Of a DNA stretch of 64,000 bases, positions 18,628-26,972 are shown piece by piece. The position numbers and the translations under genes were made by a program. The notes under the pieces are model-generated. The model ran no database searches, had not been told where the DNA came from, and saw nothing but the letters and a program-made list of their open reading frames with translations. Where the stretch lies: positions 1,364,001 through 1,428,000 of the forward strand of contig NZ_LT578417.1 of assembly GCF_900088535.1 (NCBI RefSeq), in the 5' to 3' direction. Numbering within the stretch: position 1 is the first letter of the stretch; each line of letters opens with the position of its first letter. Source of the stretch: Cyanobium sp. NIES-981. GTDB lineage: Bacteria > Cyanobacteriota > Cyanobacteriia > PCC-6307 > Cyanobiaceae.

Positions 18628-19758
18628 ATGGCGATGCCCCATGATAGGCAACCAAGCCTGAAACCGGTGAGCGATTTTCTAGGGAGTGGCCTGCAGATCC
18701 TGATCGGCATCGGCCTTCTCTTTGCCGGCGGTGAACTGTTCGTCGCCGGTTCGGTGGCGCTATCGCTGCTCCTCGGAATTCCCCAGATCGTGATCGGGCT
18801 CACGGTGGTCTCCCTGGGCACCAGTGCCCCGGAGTTGTTCGTGAGCCTGATCTCAACGGTTCAAGGCAATTTCGGAATCGCCGGGGCTGATGATCTGGCG
18901 GTGAGCAATATCGTGGGCAGCAATATCTTTAATGTTCTTGTTGTTCTGGGCCTCAGCGCACTCGTCGTGCCCCTGCGCGTCAAGAGCAGGCTGATACGCC
19001 GGGATGTGCCCCTGCTGCTGGGCGTGTCGATGGCGGTCTGGGGAATGGCGTCGGGAGGCCGTCTCACGTGGCAGGCAGGTGCGGCACTGTTGGTGGCCAC
19101 GGTGATGAACATCGTGTGGGAAGTCCGTACAGCCAGGGAAAACCCGGATGAGCCCGATGCGATGGATGGCTCCGGGAGCCACACCCCTGCGGTGGCCGCC
19201 CTCAAGCTTGTCTTTGGGCTGGTTCTGCTGGTGGGCGGATCCCAGCTGCTGGTCACGGGGGCGACAACGGCCGCCCTCGCCCTCGGGGTGAGCACCACCG
19301 TGATCGGTCTCACGATTGTGGCCGCTGGCACCTCCATGCCGGAATTGGTCACGTCCCTCGTGGCGGCCTATCGGGGCAAGGCGGATCTGGCCATTGGCAA
19401 CGTGATCGGCAGCAACCTGCTCAACCAGCTGGTGATCCTCGGCCTGTGTGCAGCTGTCTCGGGCACGCGGGGCCTGGGCGTCGACCCTGTGATGATTCAG
19501 CGGGACCTGCCCATCATGGTGATCACCACCCTGGCCTGCCTCCCCATCTTCTGGTCCCACGGCGTGATCACCCGACTGGAAGGTGCAGTGCTGGTGCTGC
19601 TGTACGGGGTGTATCTGGCGGAACAGTTACTGGGTTCCCTGGCTCCGGGCTACAGCGAGGAATTCCGCCTGGGCGTCCTGATCATCCTGCTCCCCGCCAC
19701 GCTGATTTTTGTTGCCTGGCAGGTTCTCGCCTGGCGGGAAGAGCGTCGCCACTCCTGA
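18628..19758 (+). CDS. Na+/Ca2+ exchanger family protein (CaxA/YrbG-like)
   Basis: Inner-membrane cation/Ca2+ exchanger of 376 residues with two inverted alpha repeats, the hallmark of the family. Alpha-1 is VSLGTSAPELFVSLIS, then NIVGSNIFNVLVVLG; alpha-2 is VAAGTSMPELVTSLVA, then NVIGSNLLNQLVILG. A strong Shine-Dalgarno AGGAGG (18612-18617) precedes both a GTG at 18622 and the ATG at 18628; ATG was chosen for spacing, so the start is uncertain by two codons. DedA follows after eight bases, probably in the same operon. Confidence 0.9.
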   Translation: MAMPHDRQPSLKPVSDFLGSGLQILIGIGLLFAGGELFVAGSVALSLLLGIPQIVIGLTVVSLGTSAPELFVSLISTVQGNFGIAGADDLAVSNIVGSNIFNVLVVLGLSALVVPLRVKSRLIRRDVPLLLGVSMAVWGMASGGRLTWQAGAALLVATVMNIVWEVRTARENPDEPDAMDGSGSHTPAVAALKLVFGLVLLVGGSQLLVTGATTAALALGVSTTVIGLTIVAAGTSMPELVTSLVAAYRGKADLAIGNVIGSNLLNQLVILGLCAAVSGTRGLGVDPVMIQRDLPIMVITTLACLPIFWSHGVITRLEGAVLVLLYGVYLAEQLLGSLAPGYSEEFRLGVLIILLPATLIFVAWQVLAWREERRHS

Positions 19759-19765
19759 GCGCGCC

Positions 19766-20431
19766 ATGGCCGATCTGATGGAGCAGTTGCCCCGGATCAT
19801 CCTGGAGGCCGCGGAATCCAACCCACTGCTTGGGTATGGCGTGATTGCCCTGGTGATGTTTCTGGAAAATGTGGTGCCGCCGATTCCTTCGGAGCTGGTG
19901 ATGCCCCTGGCCGGTTTCCTGGTCGAGCAGCAGAAGCTGCTGCTGTTGCCCACGGTGCTGGCAGGTCTCCTCGGCACCGTTCTTGGGGCATGGTTCTGGT
20001 ATGGGATGGGCCGTCTGGTGAATGAGCAGCGGATCGAAGGCTGGCTCCGCAGCCATGGCCGTTGGCTGGGGCTCCGGCCGGAGGATCTGGCCAGAAGCCG
20101 CCGCTGGTTCCATCGCCACGGAGTGGCTGTGGTGTTCTGGGGGCGGATCATTCCAGGGGTGCGCACCTTTGTCTCACTTCCCGCGGGGATTGAACTGATG
20201 CCCCAACCCCTGTTTCTTGCCTGGACCACGGCCGGCAGCCTGATCTGGATTCTGTTGCTCACCCTGGCGGGTCAGGCTTTGGGGGCAAGCTATGAACAGA
20301 TTGGCCGTGTCCTGAAGCCCTTTGGTGACGTGCTGACCGCGACACTGCTGGGCGTTCTACTTCTTGCAGCAGTGGCCTTCATTGTGCTGTGGCTGCAGAA
20401 GAAAGGGCGAGTTCCTCGAGGGAAAGCGTGA
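19766..20431 (+). CDS. DedA family membrane protein
   Basis: A 221-residue inner-membrane protein of the DedA/SNARE-associated family, thought to act in lipid flipping and membrane homeostasis. The family features are seen: MFLENVVPPIPSELVMPLAG near residues 33-52, GTVLGAWFWYGMGR, and the motif FWGRIIPGVRTFVSLPAG (~128-145). It follows the exchanger gene by eight bases, and its own stop is ~100 bases before the interrupted antiporter. Confidence 0.9.
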   Translation: MADLMEQLPRIILEAAESNPLLGYGVIALVMFLENVVPPIPSELVMPLAGFLVEQQKLLLLPTVLAGLLGTVLGAWFWYGMGRLVNEQRIEGWLRSHGRWLGLRPEDLARSRRWFHRHGVAVVFWGRIIPGVRTFVSLPAGIELMPQPLFLAWTTAGSLIWILLLTLAGQALGASYEQIGRVLKPFGDVLTATLLGVLLLAAVAFIVLWLQKKGRVPRGKA

Positions 20432-20527
20432 AACCACCTGACGATCCTGCGGTGTTCATGGGTTGAACAGACACCCGTTTCCATCCATCACGCCCTCAGG
20501 GTGGGGTCACACGTCCTGCCATGCACG

Positions 20528-21526
20528 ATGATGTCTTCCCCCCTGTCTGCCCTGCTGCTGCTGTTGCTGGGCGCCCTTGTTGCTCGCCTCACGGCCAAGC
20601 GGATGAAACGGTGGGCCGTGCCTGCCCTTGTGCTTGAGCTGCTGGTGGGTTTTCTCCTGGGGAACACCGTGCTGCCGTTCAGCCGGATCCAACCTCTCTC
20701 AGGGATCACGGATCTGGGAGTTCTCACTCTCTTCTTTCTTGTTGGCCTGGAGGTGCGTGGTGGACTCCTGGGCCCACGCCCTGGTGTCGTGCTGCGACTG
20801 GTGCTGCTTTCCGCTCTCACACCACTTCTGGCCTGGTGGCCGCTGAAGCACCTGTTCAACCTGGCCGGCTCCACCACGGTGCTGTTCCTGGCGGTGCTCA
20901 GCGCCACGGGCACAGGAGTGACGCTGCGGGCGCTGTCTCAGGGCGGTGCCCTGCAGACACCTTCTGGCCAGTTGCTGGTGGGAGTTTCAGTGCTTGACGA
21001 CCTGCCTGCCATCCTGCTGCTGATGCTGGCCACGCTTCTTGGATCCGCGACAGGTGCACCTGGGGAAGCCAACCCAGCAGCTGGGAACGCACTGTTGGCC
21101 ACCGGGCTGGTGTTGGCTGTTATGGCCCTGAGCTTCCCGCTCTGCCGCTGGTGGCGGAGTCATCGCGGACGCTGGACACCTGATGCGCTGGGAGTGATGC
21201 TTGTGCTCGCTGGCAGCAGCTGGCTTGGGGAGGTGTCCGGCCTCACCAGCTTGCTGGGCGCCCTCTGGGGAGGCATGCTGCTGCGGCAGCTGTTGCCGGA
21301 GCCGGGGCACGCGCAGTTGGGGCCAGGGCTGCATAGCCCACTGGCCTTGCTTTCGGACGTGTTCCTCCCGCTTTACTTCCTGAGTGTGGGTCTGAGCCTC
21401 GAGGCCGCCAGTCTGCTGGAGCCTTCGGCCTGGGGGATGGCAACTGTGCTGTTCCTGGTGGCCGTGCTCTGCAAACTGATTTGCGGGGTGGGAATCAGCC
21501 AGAGCGATGAGCAGGCAGGGGTCTGA
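20528..21526 (+). pseudogene. CPA2 Na+(K+)/H+ antiporter, N-terminal part (split by IS3)
   Basis: Residues 1-332 of a cation/proton antiporter of the KefB/GerN type, with about ten membrane segments, GVSVLDDLPAILLLML (the Asp-Asp ion-binding pair) and LYFLSVGLSLEA. The frame ends at the first base triplet of the inserted IS element (TGA is the start of its terminal repeat). The missing C-terminal 62 residues are found intact, in frame, on the far side of the element (22768-22956). A truncated membrane protein could still be made, but it lacks the last two membrane segments. Confidence 0.85.
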
Positions 21527-21597
21527 CGTGGACCCCGGGAATTGGTCCAGGGTGAATGAGAGTCCTCAGCCGGCCAGACTGGGCCGGGGACTTCACC

Positions 21598-21876
21598 ATG
21601 AAACGCACCAGGCACACAGCGGAGCAGATCATCCGCAAGCTCAAGACCGCCGACCAGCTGATTGCCCAGGGCAAGACCGTCGCCGATGTCTGCCGCGTCA
21701 TCGAGGTGACGCAGCCGACGTATCACCGCTGGCGGCAGCAGTACGGCGGCATGCAGGCCGAGGAGGCCCGCCGGCTGACGCAGCTGGAGAAGGAGAACGC
21801 CCGGCTCAAGAAGTTGTTGGCAGAAGCCGAGTTGGAGAAGGCGATGCTCAAGGACCTTGCGGAGGGAAACTTCTGA
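21598..21876 (+). CDS. IS3-family transposase OrfA
   Basis: A 92-residue HTH protein ([23 protein letters not shown] at ~7-50) followed by a leucine-zipper-like coiled coil ([20 protein letters not shown]). It binds the terminal repeats and forms the N terminus of the OrfAB transposase. The end of the gene carries GGGAAAC (21864-21870) in the phase G GGA AAC, a canonical X XXY YYZ slippery heptamer. Slippage leads into orfB just before the orfA stop. Confidence 0.9.
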   Translation: MKRTRHTAEQIIRKLKTADQLIAQGKTVADVCRVIEVTQPTYHRWRQQYGGMQAEEARRLTQLEKENARLKKLLAEAELEKAMLKDLAEGNF

Positions 21877-22712
21877 GCCCGGAACGCCGTCGCAGGGCCG
21901 TCACGGTCCTGCAGGAGCGTTACCGGGCATCAGAGCGCCAGGCCTGCCGTGTTGTGGGGCAGCACCGCAGCACCCAGCGCCATTGCGGGAAGGTCGTCGA
22001 CCTGGAGGAGACCAAGCTTCGGCACCGCCTGAGGGAGATTGCAGCTGAGCACATCCGCTGGGGCCGCCGCATGGCCTACCGCCTGCTGCGTCGGGAGGGC
22101 TGGACCGTGAACCACAAGCGGGTGCAACGGCTCTGGCGGGAGGAGGGGCTGCAGCGGCCCACTCCCAGGAAGCGGAAGCGGGCACGGCCCGCCGACGGCT
22201 CGGTGAGGCGTCACCGGGCCCAGCATCCCCACCAGGTGTGGGCCATGGATTTCCAGTTCGATGCCACCGCCGATGGCCGCAGACTCAAGTTCCTGAACGT
22301 GATCGACGAGCACAGCCGCCTCTGCCTGGCGATCCGGGTGGGCAGGCGGTGCAAGGCCAAAGACGTGGTGACTGTGCTGGAGGAACTCACCAGCCTCTAC
22401 CCGGCGCCAGCGTTCATCCGATCGGACAACGGCCCTGAGTTCATTGCCCAGGCTCTACGGGACTGGTGTGAGACCAATACCACCACCAGCACGGCCTACA
22501 TCGAGCCAGGATCCCCGTGGGAGAACGGTTTTGCCGAGTCGTTCAACGGCCGGTTCCGGGATGAGTTCCTCAACACCGAGTTGTTCACCACAGCCCCGGA
22601 GGCTCAGATCCTGGCCGATCGCTGGCGATGGGAGTACAACACGCTCAGGCCACACTCGGCCCTCCAAGGGCGTACGCCCATGGAGGCAGCTCAACAAGGA
22701 GCTGCAGCATGA
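21870..22712 (+). CDS. IS3-family transposase OrfB (expressed by -1 frameshift)
   Basis: Catalytic part with the rve integrase core. The DDE residues are in [21 protein letters not shown] and [19 protein letters not shown]. The N-terminal part has the HTH_21-like block [20 protein letters not shown]. No good start codon exists at the beginning of the frame (it opens with CTT CTG AGC), which supports synthesis as an OrfAB fusion by slippage at GGGAAAC rather than independent initiation. Confidence 0.9.
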   Translation, partial: LLSPERRRRAVTVLQERYRASERQACRVVGQHRSTQRHCGKVVDLEETKLRHRLREIAAEHIRWGRRMAYRLLRREGWTVNHKRVQRLWREEGLQRPTPRKRKRARPADGSVRRHRAQHPHQVWAMDFQFDATADGRRLKFLNVIDEHSRLCLAIRVGRRCKAKDVVTVLEELTSLYPAPAFIRSDNGPEFIAQALRDWCETNTTTSTAYIEPGSPWENGFAESFNGRFRDEFLNTELFTTAPEAQILADRWRWEYNTLRPHSALQGRTPMEAAQQGAAA

Positions 22713-22767
22713 CCATGACCACCCACTCTCATAAGCCCTGGACCGATAAAGGGGGTCACGTCAGGTC

Positions 22768-22956
22768 GACCGATGGATCGTGGTGTTTGGGCTCATCCCC
22801 CGTGGCTTGCCCGGCCTGGTCTTTGCCTCCACGGCGCTGAGCAAGGGGATGATCACTGCCCAGCAGTTTTCTGCCCTGGTGCTGATGGTGGTGGCCACCA
22901 CCGTGATGGGTCTCCTCCTGCTGGAGCGTCGGATGGCCAAGGTCACAGGGGCCTGA
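22768..22956 (+). pseudogene. CPA2 antiporter, C-terminal remainder after the IS3 element
   Basis: Encodes DRWIVVFGLIPRGLPGLVFA and a last membrane segment (FSALVLMVVATTVMGLLLLE) ending VTGA. Removing the element and one GGTC copy joins the two halves without a frame change (...EQAGV + DRWIVV...), giving an antiporter of ~394 residues. The fragment has no start signal of its own. Confidence 0.85.
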
Positions 22957-23395
22957 ACGCAGGCCTTAGGCGACTGTTCCCTCATTCTTTCCCTCGATCG
23001 GGCCCGATCGTCAGCGCACAGACCGCACTCTGTGCTGCGGTCTGATGGGCTCCCTGGACAACCACCTGACCAAGGAACGAGACGTTCGCAACTCTCGAGC
23101 CTGGCAACGGTTGCAGGGGTGGAAGTGGAGGCAAGGGGGGAAGCGGAGGCAGGGGCGGCAAACGGACAGGCCTGCGCCGTAAGCCCGACAGAACGACAAC
23201 CACGCTCAGACAGCACACGCTCAGAGAACCACGCTCAGAGAGCACAGGTGAAGGGGGTGCTGCTACAGGTCACAATCAACTTAGGGCCAGCCCAGCGATG
23301 GGGAACCAGTCAGTCTCCTGCGGGTCGGCTGACCCAGAATACCCAGGGTTCAGCCGTTCCAGCTATTCCATGTCGCCCAGGGACGAGCAAATCAG
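22957..23395. other. Intergenic region with purine-rich and ACGCTCAGA repeats
   Basis: No convincing gene in 439 bases. The stretch 23113-23158 is an imperfect GGAAG/GGAGGC purine-rich repeat whose complement gives spurious (PPL)n translations. At about 23207-23245, ACGCTCAGA occurs three times within 40 bases. Confidence 0.5.
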
Positions 23396-24241
23396 CTAGC
23401 CAAGCGGTGGGCAACCGGGGTGCACTTCGGCAGCACAAGCCGGCGCAACCCCCGGCCTCACCCCATGGCGACCCCTTCTCTGCACCTCACCGGCGCAGAG
23501 GAGCAACGACTCACCGGCCTGGAAGCTGTGCCACTGCTCGTCGGAAGTGAGCGGTTCGGTGCTCAGGATCGTCACCACATCCGTGGCAGTGGTGAGAGCG
23601 GAGAAATCCACCTGCCAGGAGGAATCGGCGAGGGTGGCCCGGCGGAACGGGGCCCGGCGCGTGAGCCAGTGCAACCGGCTGGTGGCGGTGGCGAACAGCC
23701 ACTGGCCATTGCTGACCAGGGCATTGAAGGTGCCCCGCTCGGCCAGGTGCGCAGCGAGGCCATGCAACTGGTCGAAGATGGCGCCGGGATCCAGGGGATC
23801 CGCACCGGCTTGCTCCAGCTGCTCGAGAATCCAGCAGAAGGCGGCCTCACTGTCGGTGGAGCCGAACGGGCGGTAGCGGTGGCCCAGGGGGATCTCTCCG
23901 CGCAGATCGCCGTTGTGGGCGAACACCCAGGTCTGCCCCCGCCAGCGGCGGGAGAAGGGATGGCAGTTCTCCAGCGCCACCTCCCCGCGGGTGGCCTTGC
24001 GGATGTGGGCGATGCTCACCAGGGCCCGGGGCGAACGTTCCGCCAGCTGATCCGCCAGGGCGGAGAAGGCGGCCGGGGCCTCCTCCCGCAGCAGGGTGAG
24101 GCCCTGGTCATCCGGCGTGAAGCTGGCCAGGCCCCAGCCATCGGCGTGCTCGCCGGTGCCGCCGCCCCGCCGGCTGAGCCCCCGGAAGGAAAAGCCCATG
24201 TCGGTGGGGGTGTTGGCGTTGAGGCCCAGCAGTTCACACAT
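23396..24241 (-). CDS. Class II glutamine amidotransferase, YafJ-like
   Basis: N-terminal nucleophile (Ntn) hydrolase of 281 residues. Cys2 after the start Met (MCELLGLNA) is the expected nucleophile. HADGWGLASF, SIAHIRKATRGEVALENCHPF, FAHNGDL and GSTDSEAAFCWIL match the YafJ/GATase II pattern. It lies seven bases downstream of the damaged sbpA on the same strand, so it is likely cotranscribed with it. Acceptor substrate unknown. The last ~25 residues (RRGRHGVRPGVAPACAAE) look like an unrelated extension. Confidence 0.85.
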   Translation of the reverse strand: MCELLGLNANTPTDMGFSFRGLSRRGGGTGEHADGWGLASFTPDDQGLTLLREEAPAAFSALADQLAERSPRALVSIAHIRKATRGEVALENCHPFSRRWRGQTWVFAHNGDLRGEIPLGHRYRPFGSTDSEAAFCWILEQLEQAGADPLDPGAIFDQLHGLAAHLAERGTFNALVSNGQWLFATATSRLHWLTRRAPFRRATLADSSWQVDFSALTTATDVVTILSTEPLTSDEQWHSFQAGESLLLCAGEVQRRGRHGVRPGVAPACAAEVHPGCPPLG

Positions 24242-24248
24242 GGCAGGC

Positions 24249-25248
24249 TCAGCGCGTCCTGGCGAAGAGGCGATCCCAGAGGCCGCCCTTGCCGAAGAAC
24301 TCCTCGTTCACCTGGCTCCAGCCGCCGAAATCCTGCACCGAGAAGAACCGCTTCACCGGTGCGAAGCGATCCTTCACCCGCGCCCACACGGTGGGGCTGG
24401 TGGGCCGGAAGCCCTCCTCGGCAAAGATGGTCTGGGCTTCCTCGGAGAAGAGGTAGGCGGCCAGAGCTTCGGCGGCCTCACGGGTGCCCTTGCGGTTCAC
24501 GTTTCTGTCCACCACGGCCACAGGCCCCTCGATGCGGATGTTCAGCTCGGGCACCACGAAGGGATCGCGCAGACCGTCGCTTCTGGTGGCCAGGATCGCC
24601 TCATTCTCGTAGTTGAGCAGCACATCCCCCTGGCCGCGCTTGAGGAACACGTCGGAAGCTTCCCGCGCATCCTTGGGCAGGTTGTCCACCTTGCTGTACA
24701 CGCTGGTGACGTAGGCCTCCGCCTGCTGGGGCGAGCCGCCGGTCTGGGTGATCGACCCCCAGAGGCCGAGGAAGTTCCAGCGGGCGCCGCCGGAGGTCTT
24801 CGGGTTGGCGGTCACCACCGTGACACCGGGCTTGGCCAGATCGCTCCAGCCGGTGATGCCCCTGGGATTCCCGGGGCGGGTGAGGAAGGCCACGGCGGAG
24901 TTGGTGATGATGCTGCTGTTGGGCAGCTCCTGCTGCCAGCCGGCCTCGATCAAGCCGGCCTCCTCCAGTTTGAACACATCGGCGGAGAGGGCCAGCGTCA
25001 CCACATCGGCATCGAGGCCGTCGATCACGGCCCGGGTCTGGGAACCGGAGCCGCCGTAGCTGGTCTTGATCTCCAGCTCCTGGCCGGTCTTCTGCTTCCA
25101 GTCCTCCTGGAAGCAGAAGACCGGCCAGGAGCTGGCGGGCCGGATCGGGGCCGCGGGAGCCCGGGCCCGCACTGCCGCAGCCGGCCAGAAGCACGAGGGC
25201 GGCGGCGGCCAGGAGCGCCCGCCGGCGCAGGGGGACAACAGGATCCAT
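24249..25248 (-). pseudogene. sbpA: Sulfate-binding lipoprotein, frameshifted at a hairpin
   Basis: Periplasmic sulfate-binding protein of the CysTWA importer. From ATG 25248 the frame encodes a lipoprotein signal (MDPVVPLRRRALLAAA, lipobox LLAGC), but after GPDPAR it runs into the 29-bp inverted repeat and loses the family frame. The mature part continues in another frame: WKQKTGQELEIKTSYGGSG, RAVIDGLDADVVTLALSADV, TANPKTSGGARWNFLGLWG and YLFSEEAQTIFAEEGFRPT. The conserved first strand (family: LLNVSYDPTRE) between the two parts is gone. As sequenced, no single frame gives an exported, complete protein. A sequencing or assembly error at the hairpin is the main alternative. Confidence 0.85.
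25073..25135. repeat. 29-bp perfect inverted repeat with 5-nt spacer inside sbpA
   Basis: Arms 25073-25101 and 25107-25135 are perfect complements around TCCTC. The low-coordinate arm, read on the minus strand, encodes the conserved WKQKTGQEL of sulfate-binding proteins. The other arm is its inverted copy and replaces family sequence. This is what template switching between strands at a quasi-palindrome would leave. Confidence 0.95.
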
Positions 25249-25254
25249 AAAACC

Positions 25255-25268
25255 CCGGTAATCCGATG
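25255..25268. promoter_or_regulatory. Candidate operator, copy 1 (before sbpA)
   Basis: CCGGTAATCCGATG lies 7-20 bases upstream of the sbpA ATG, between sbpA and the divergent Rrf2 gene. It matches CCGGTAAACCGTTG at 26910-26923 in 12 of 14 positions and has CGGT/(T)CCG dyad character. An Rrf2 regulator site is the natural guess. Confidence 0.4.
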
Positions 25269-25381
25269 GGGAACTGCAGAATGGTAAGGCCTTCGGAGCG
25301 ATTCCGGGCCAGGGCAGGGTGGATTTCCCATCTGCGAACCGGCCTTTGCCTGGCACACTGGTCGCAGCAGCCCGTCCGCCG

Positions 25382-25813
25382 ATGGCCTTCAGCGCCAAGA
25401 TGGAGTACGGCCTGGTGGCCCTGATCGAGCTCGCCGCAGCCCACGCCAGCCGCGAGCTGGTGCAGGCCGGCGAGCTCTGCCGCCGCCACGACCTGCCCGA
25501 GCGCTACGTGGAGCAGGTGCTCACGCGGCTGCGCAAGGGGGGCTACCTCACCAGCATCCGCGGGCCCCGTGGCGGGTTCCAGCTCACCCGCTCGCCCGAG
25601 CGGATCACGATTGCGGAGCTGGAGCAGTGCCTCGACGGCGAGTCCACCCCGGAGCGGCAGGGAAACCGGAGCAACCCCGCCTTCCAGGTGCTGGACCGTC
25701 TGGCCGGCAGGGCCGAGCAGGCCCGCACCGCGCTGCTGGCCTCCACCACCCTGGCCCAGCTGCTGCTGGAGCGCGACAGCCTGCGGCAGCCGGCCCCGAT
25801 GTTCTACATCTGA
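25382..25813 (+). CDS. Rrf2-family transcriptional regulator
   Basis: A 143-residue winged-helix repressor: FSAKMEYGLVALIELAAAH, ELCRRHDLPERYVEQVLTRL and the wing GGYLTSIRGPRGGFQLTRSP. It lacks the three clustered cysteines by which IscR holds a 2Fe-2S cluster, so it resembles the cluster-free CymR branch that controls sulfur and cysteine genes. Its position between sbpA (divergent) and cysA supports control of this sulfate locus. The ATG at 25382 was chosen; an upstream in-frame start at 25319 would add 21 residues without similarity. Confidence 0.82.
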   Translation: MAFSAKMEYGLVALIELAAAHASRELVQAGELCRRHDLPERYVEQVLTRLRKGGYLTSIRGPRGGFQLTRSPERITIAELEQCLDGESTPERQGNRSNPAFQVLDRLAGRAEQARTALLASTTLAQLLLERDSLRQPAPMFYI

Positions 25814-25856
25814 GTTCCACATCTGAGCCGAGGAGCGCCCCCAGGATTCCCCGGGC

Positions 25857-26852
25857 TCAGATGGCAAAGTCCGGCACGAAGGTGCGGGAATCGCGGCTGG
25901 TGATGTGGAGGGCATCCCCGGGCCGCAGGCTGCGATGGTCGATCCGCTCGCGCGGCAGCTGGGCGATCACCAGCTCACCGCTGGCCAGGGTGAGCTCGGC
26001 CTGGATGTCACGCCCCAGGTGCGTGAGGCGGCGCAGCACCGCCGGCACGCTCCCCTCCCGCGGCAGGCGATGCAGCTCGAGATCGTGGGGTCGAATGAAC
26101 AGCTGGCCCCCTGGCCCGCAGTCCTTCGCTGGCTGCTGGGCGGCACCGGCCAGGGGAATGTGCGGCGGCAGCACATTCACCGCCCCCACGAACCGCATCA
26201 CGAACGGACTGGCGGGCTGGTCGTAGATCTGGGCCGGGGTGCCGATCTGCTCGATCCGGCCCCGGTTCATCACCACGATCCGATCGGCCACCTCCATGGC
26301 CTCCTCCTGGTCGTGGGTCACGATCACCGTGGTGACGTGCATCTCCTCGTGGAGATGGCGCAGCCAGGCCCGCAGCTCCTTGCGCACCTGGGCGTCGAGG
26401 GCACTGAAGGGCTCATCGAGCAGCAGCACCCGCGGCTGCACCGCCAGGGCCCGGGCCAGGGCGACCCGCTGGCGCTGGCCGCCGGAGAGCTGGGAGGGGT
26501 AGCGGTTGCCGAAGCCCTGCAGCTGCACCAGCTCCAGCAGCTCATCGACGCGCCGGCGGATCGCCTCGTGCTTCCAGCCGCGCAGCTCCAGCCCGAAACC
26601 CACGTTCTGGCGCACGGTGCGGTGCTTGAACAGGGCGAAGTGCTGGAACACGAAGCCCACCTGGCGCTCCTGCACCGAGCGGGTGGTGGCCTCCTCGCCG
26701 GTGATCCACACCCGGCCGGCATCGGCCTGCTCCAGGCCGGCGATCAGCCGCAGCAGGGCCACCAGGGAGCCGGTGTCCACATCGAGGCTCACATGGTCCA
26801 CCGCCCGGAAGGAGCCGAACTCCTTGCACACGCCAGCAACGCGGATACCCAT
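25857..26852 (-). CDS. cysA: Sulfate ABC transporter ATPase lacking its Walker A loop
   Basis: ATP-binding subunit of the sulfate/thiosulfate importer, 331 residues. Present are the Q-loop ([10 protein letters not shown]), signature [16 protein letters not shown], Walker [13 protein letters not shown], the H-loop [16 protein letters not shown] and a C-terminal TOBE-like domain. The N-terminal sequence reads TGSLVALL then RLIAGLEQ. The ~11 residues of the P-loop (family GPSGSGKSTLL) that belong between them are absent, in frame, at 26749-26760. Without it the protein should not bind or hydrolyse ATP. A deletion between two CCCTGCTG copies would explain the exact loss. Confidence 0.9.
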   Translation of the reverse strand: MGIRVAGVCKEFGSFRAVDHVSLDVDTGSLVALLRLIAGLEQADAGRVWITGEEATTRSVQERQVGFVFQHFALFKHRTVRQNVGFGLELRGWKHEAIRRRVDELLELVQLQGFGNRYPSQLSGGQRQRVALARALAVQPRVLLLDEPFSALDAQVRKELRAWLRHLHEEMHVTTVIVTHDQEEAMEVADRIVVMNRGRIEQIGTPAQIYDQPASPFVMRFVGAVNVLPPHIPLAGAAQQPAKDCGPGGQLFIRPHDLELHRLPREGSVPAVLRRLTHLGRDIQAELTLASGELVIAQLPRERIDHRSLRPGDALHITSRDSRTFVPDFAI

Positions 26853-26909
26853 GGCGGGGAAGAGAACAGGACGACGGGCGCCAGCCTACGGCATACATTC
26901 ATTTCCCCA

Positions 26910-26923
26910 CCGGTAAACCGTTG
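26910..26923. promoter_or_regulatory. Candidate operator, copy 2 (cysA-cysT divergent region)
   Basis: CCGGTAAACCGTTG contains the dyad CGGT-AA-ACCG and lies ~58 bases before the cysA start and ~50 bases before cysT. It matches the site before sbpA in 12 of 14 positions, so both operons of the sulfate locus share it. Confidence 0.45.
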
Positions 26924-26972
26924 AATAAACAGCCGAACGGTGATACGGTCCGCCCACCTCTGGGTTCCCTCC

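Larger units (their letters stand above)
21524..22763 (+). mobile_element. Complete IS3-family insertion sequence with 4-bp target duplication
   Basis: The 1240-bp element has terminal inverted repeats of ~38 bp: TGACGTGGACCCC...GGTCCAGGG...ATGAGAG on the left, and TGACGTGACCCCC...GGTCCAGGG...ATGAGAG on the right (complement). The target GGTC is duplicated at 21520-21523 and 22764-22767. It carries orfA and orfB in the -1 relation of IS3 elements with intact catalytic residues. The 4-bp duplication is compatible with the IS407 subgroup. A relic of a related left end lies at 11477. Confidence 0.93.

Noticed and set aside
21507-21869. OrfB frame extended upstream into the antiporter
   Set aside because: The frame crosses the element boundary by chance; the conserved OrfB sequence starts at the slippery site.
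22982-23245. 87-residue minus-strand protein with (PPL)n repeats
   Set aside because: The translation arises from a GGA/GGC-rich purine repeat, with no start signal or family.
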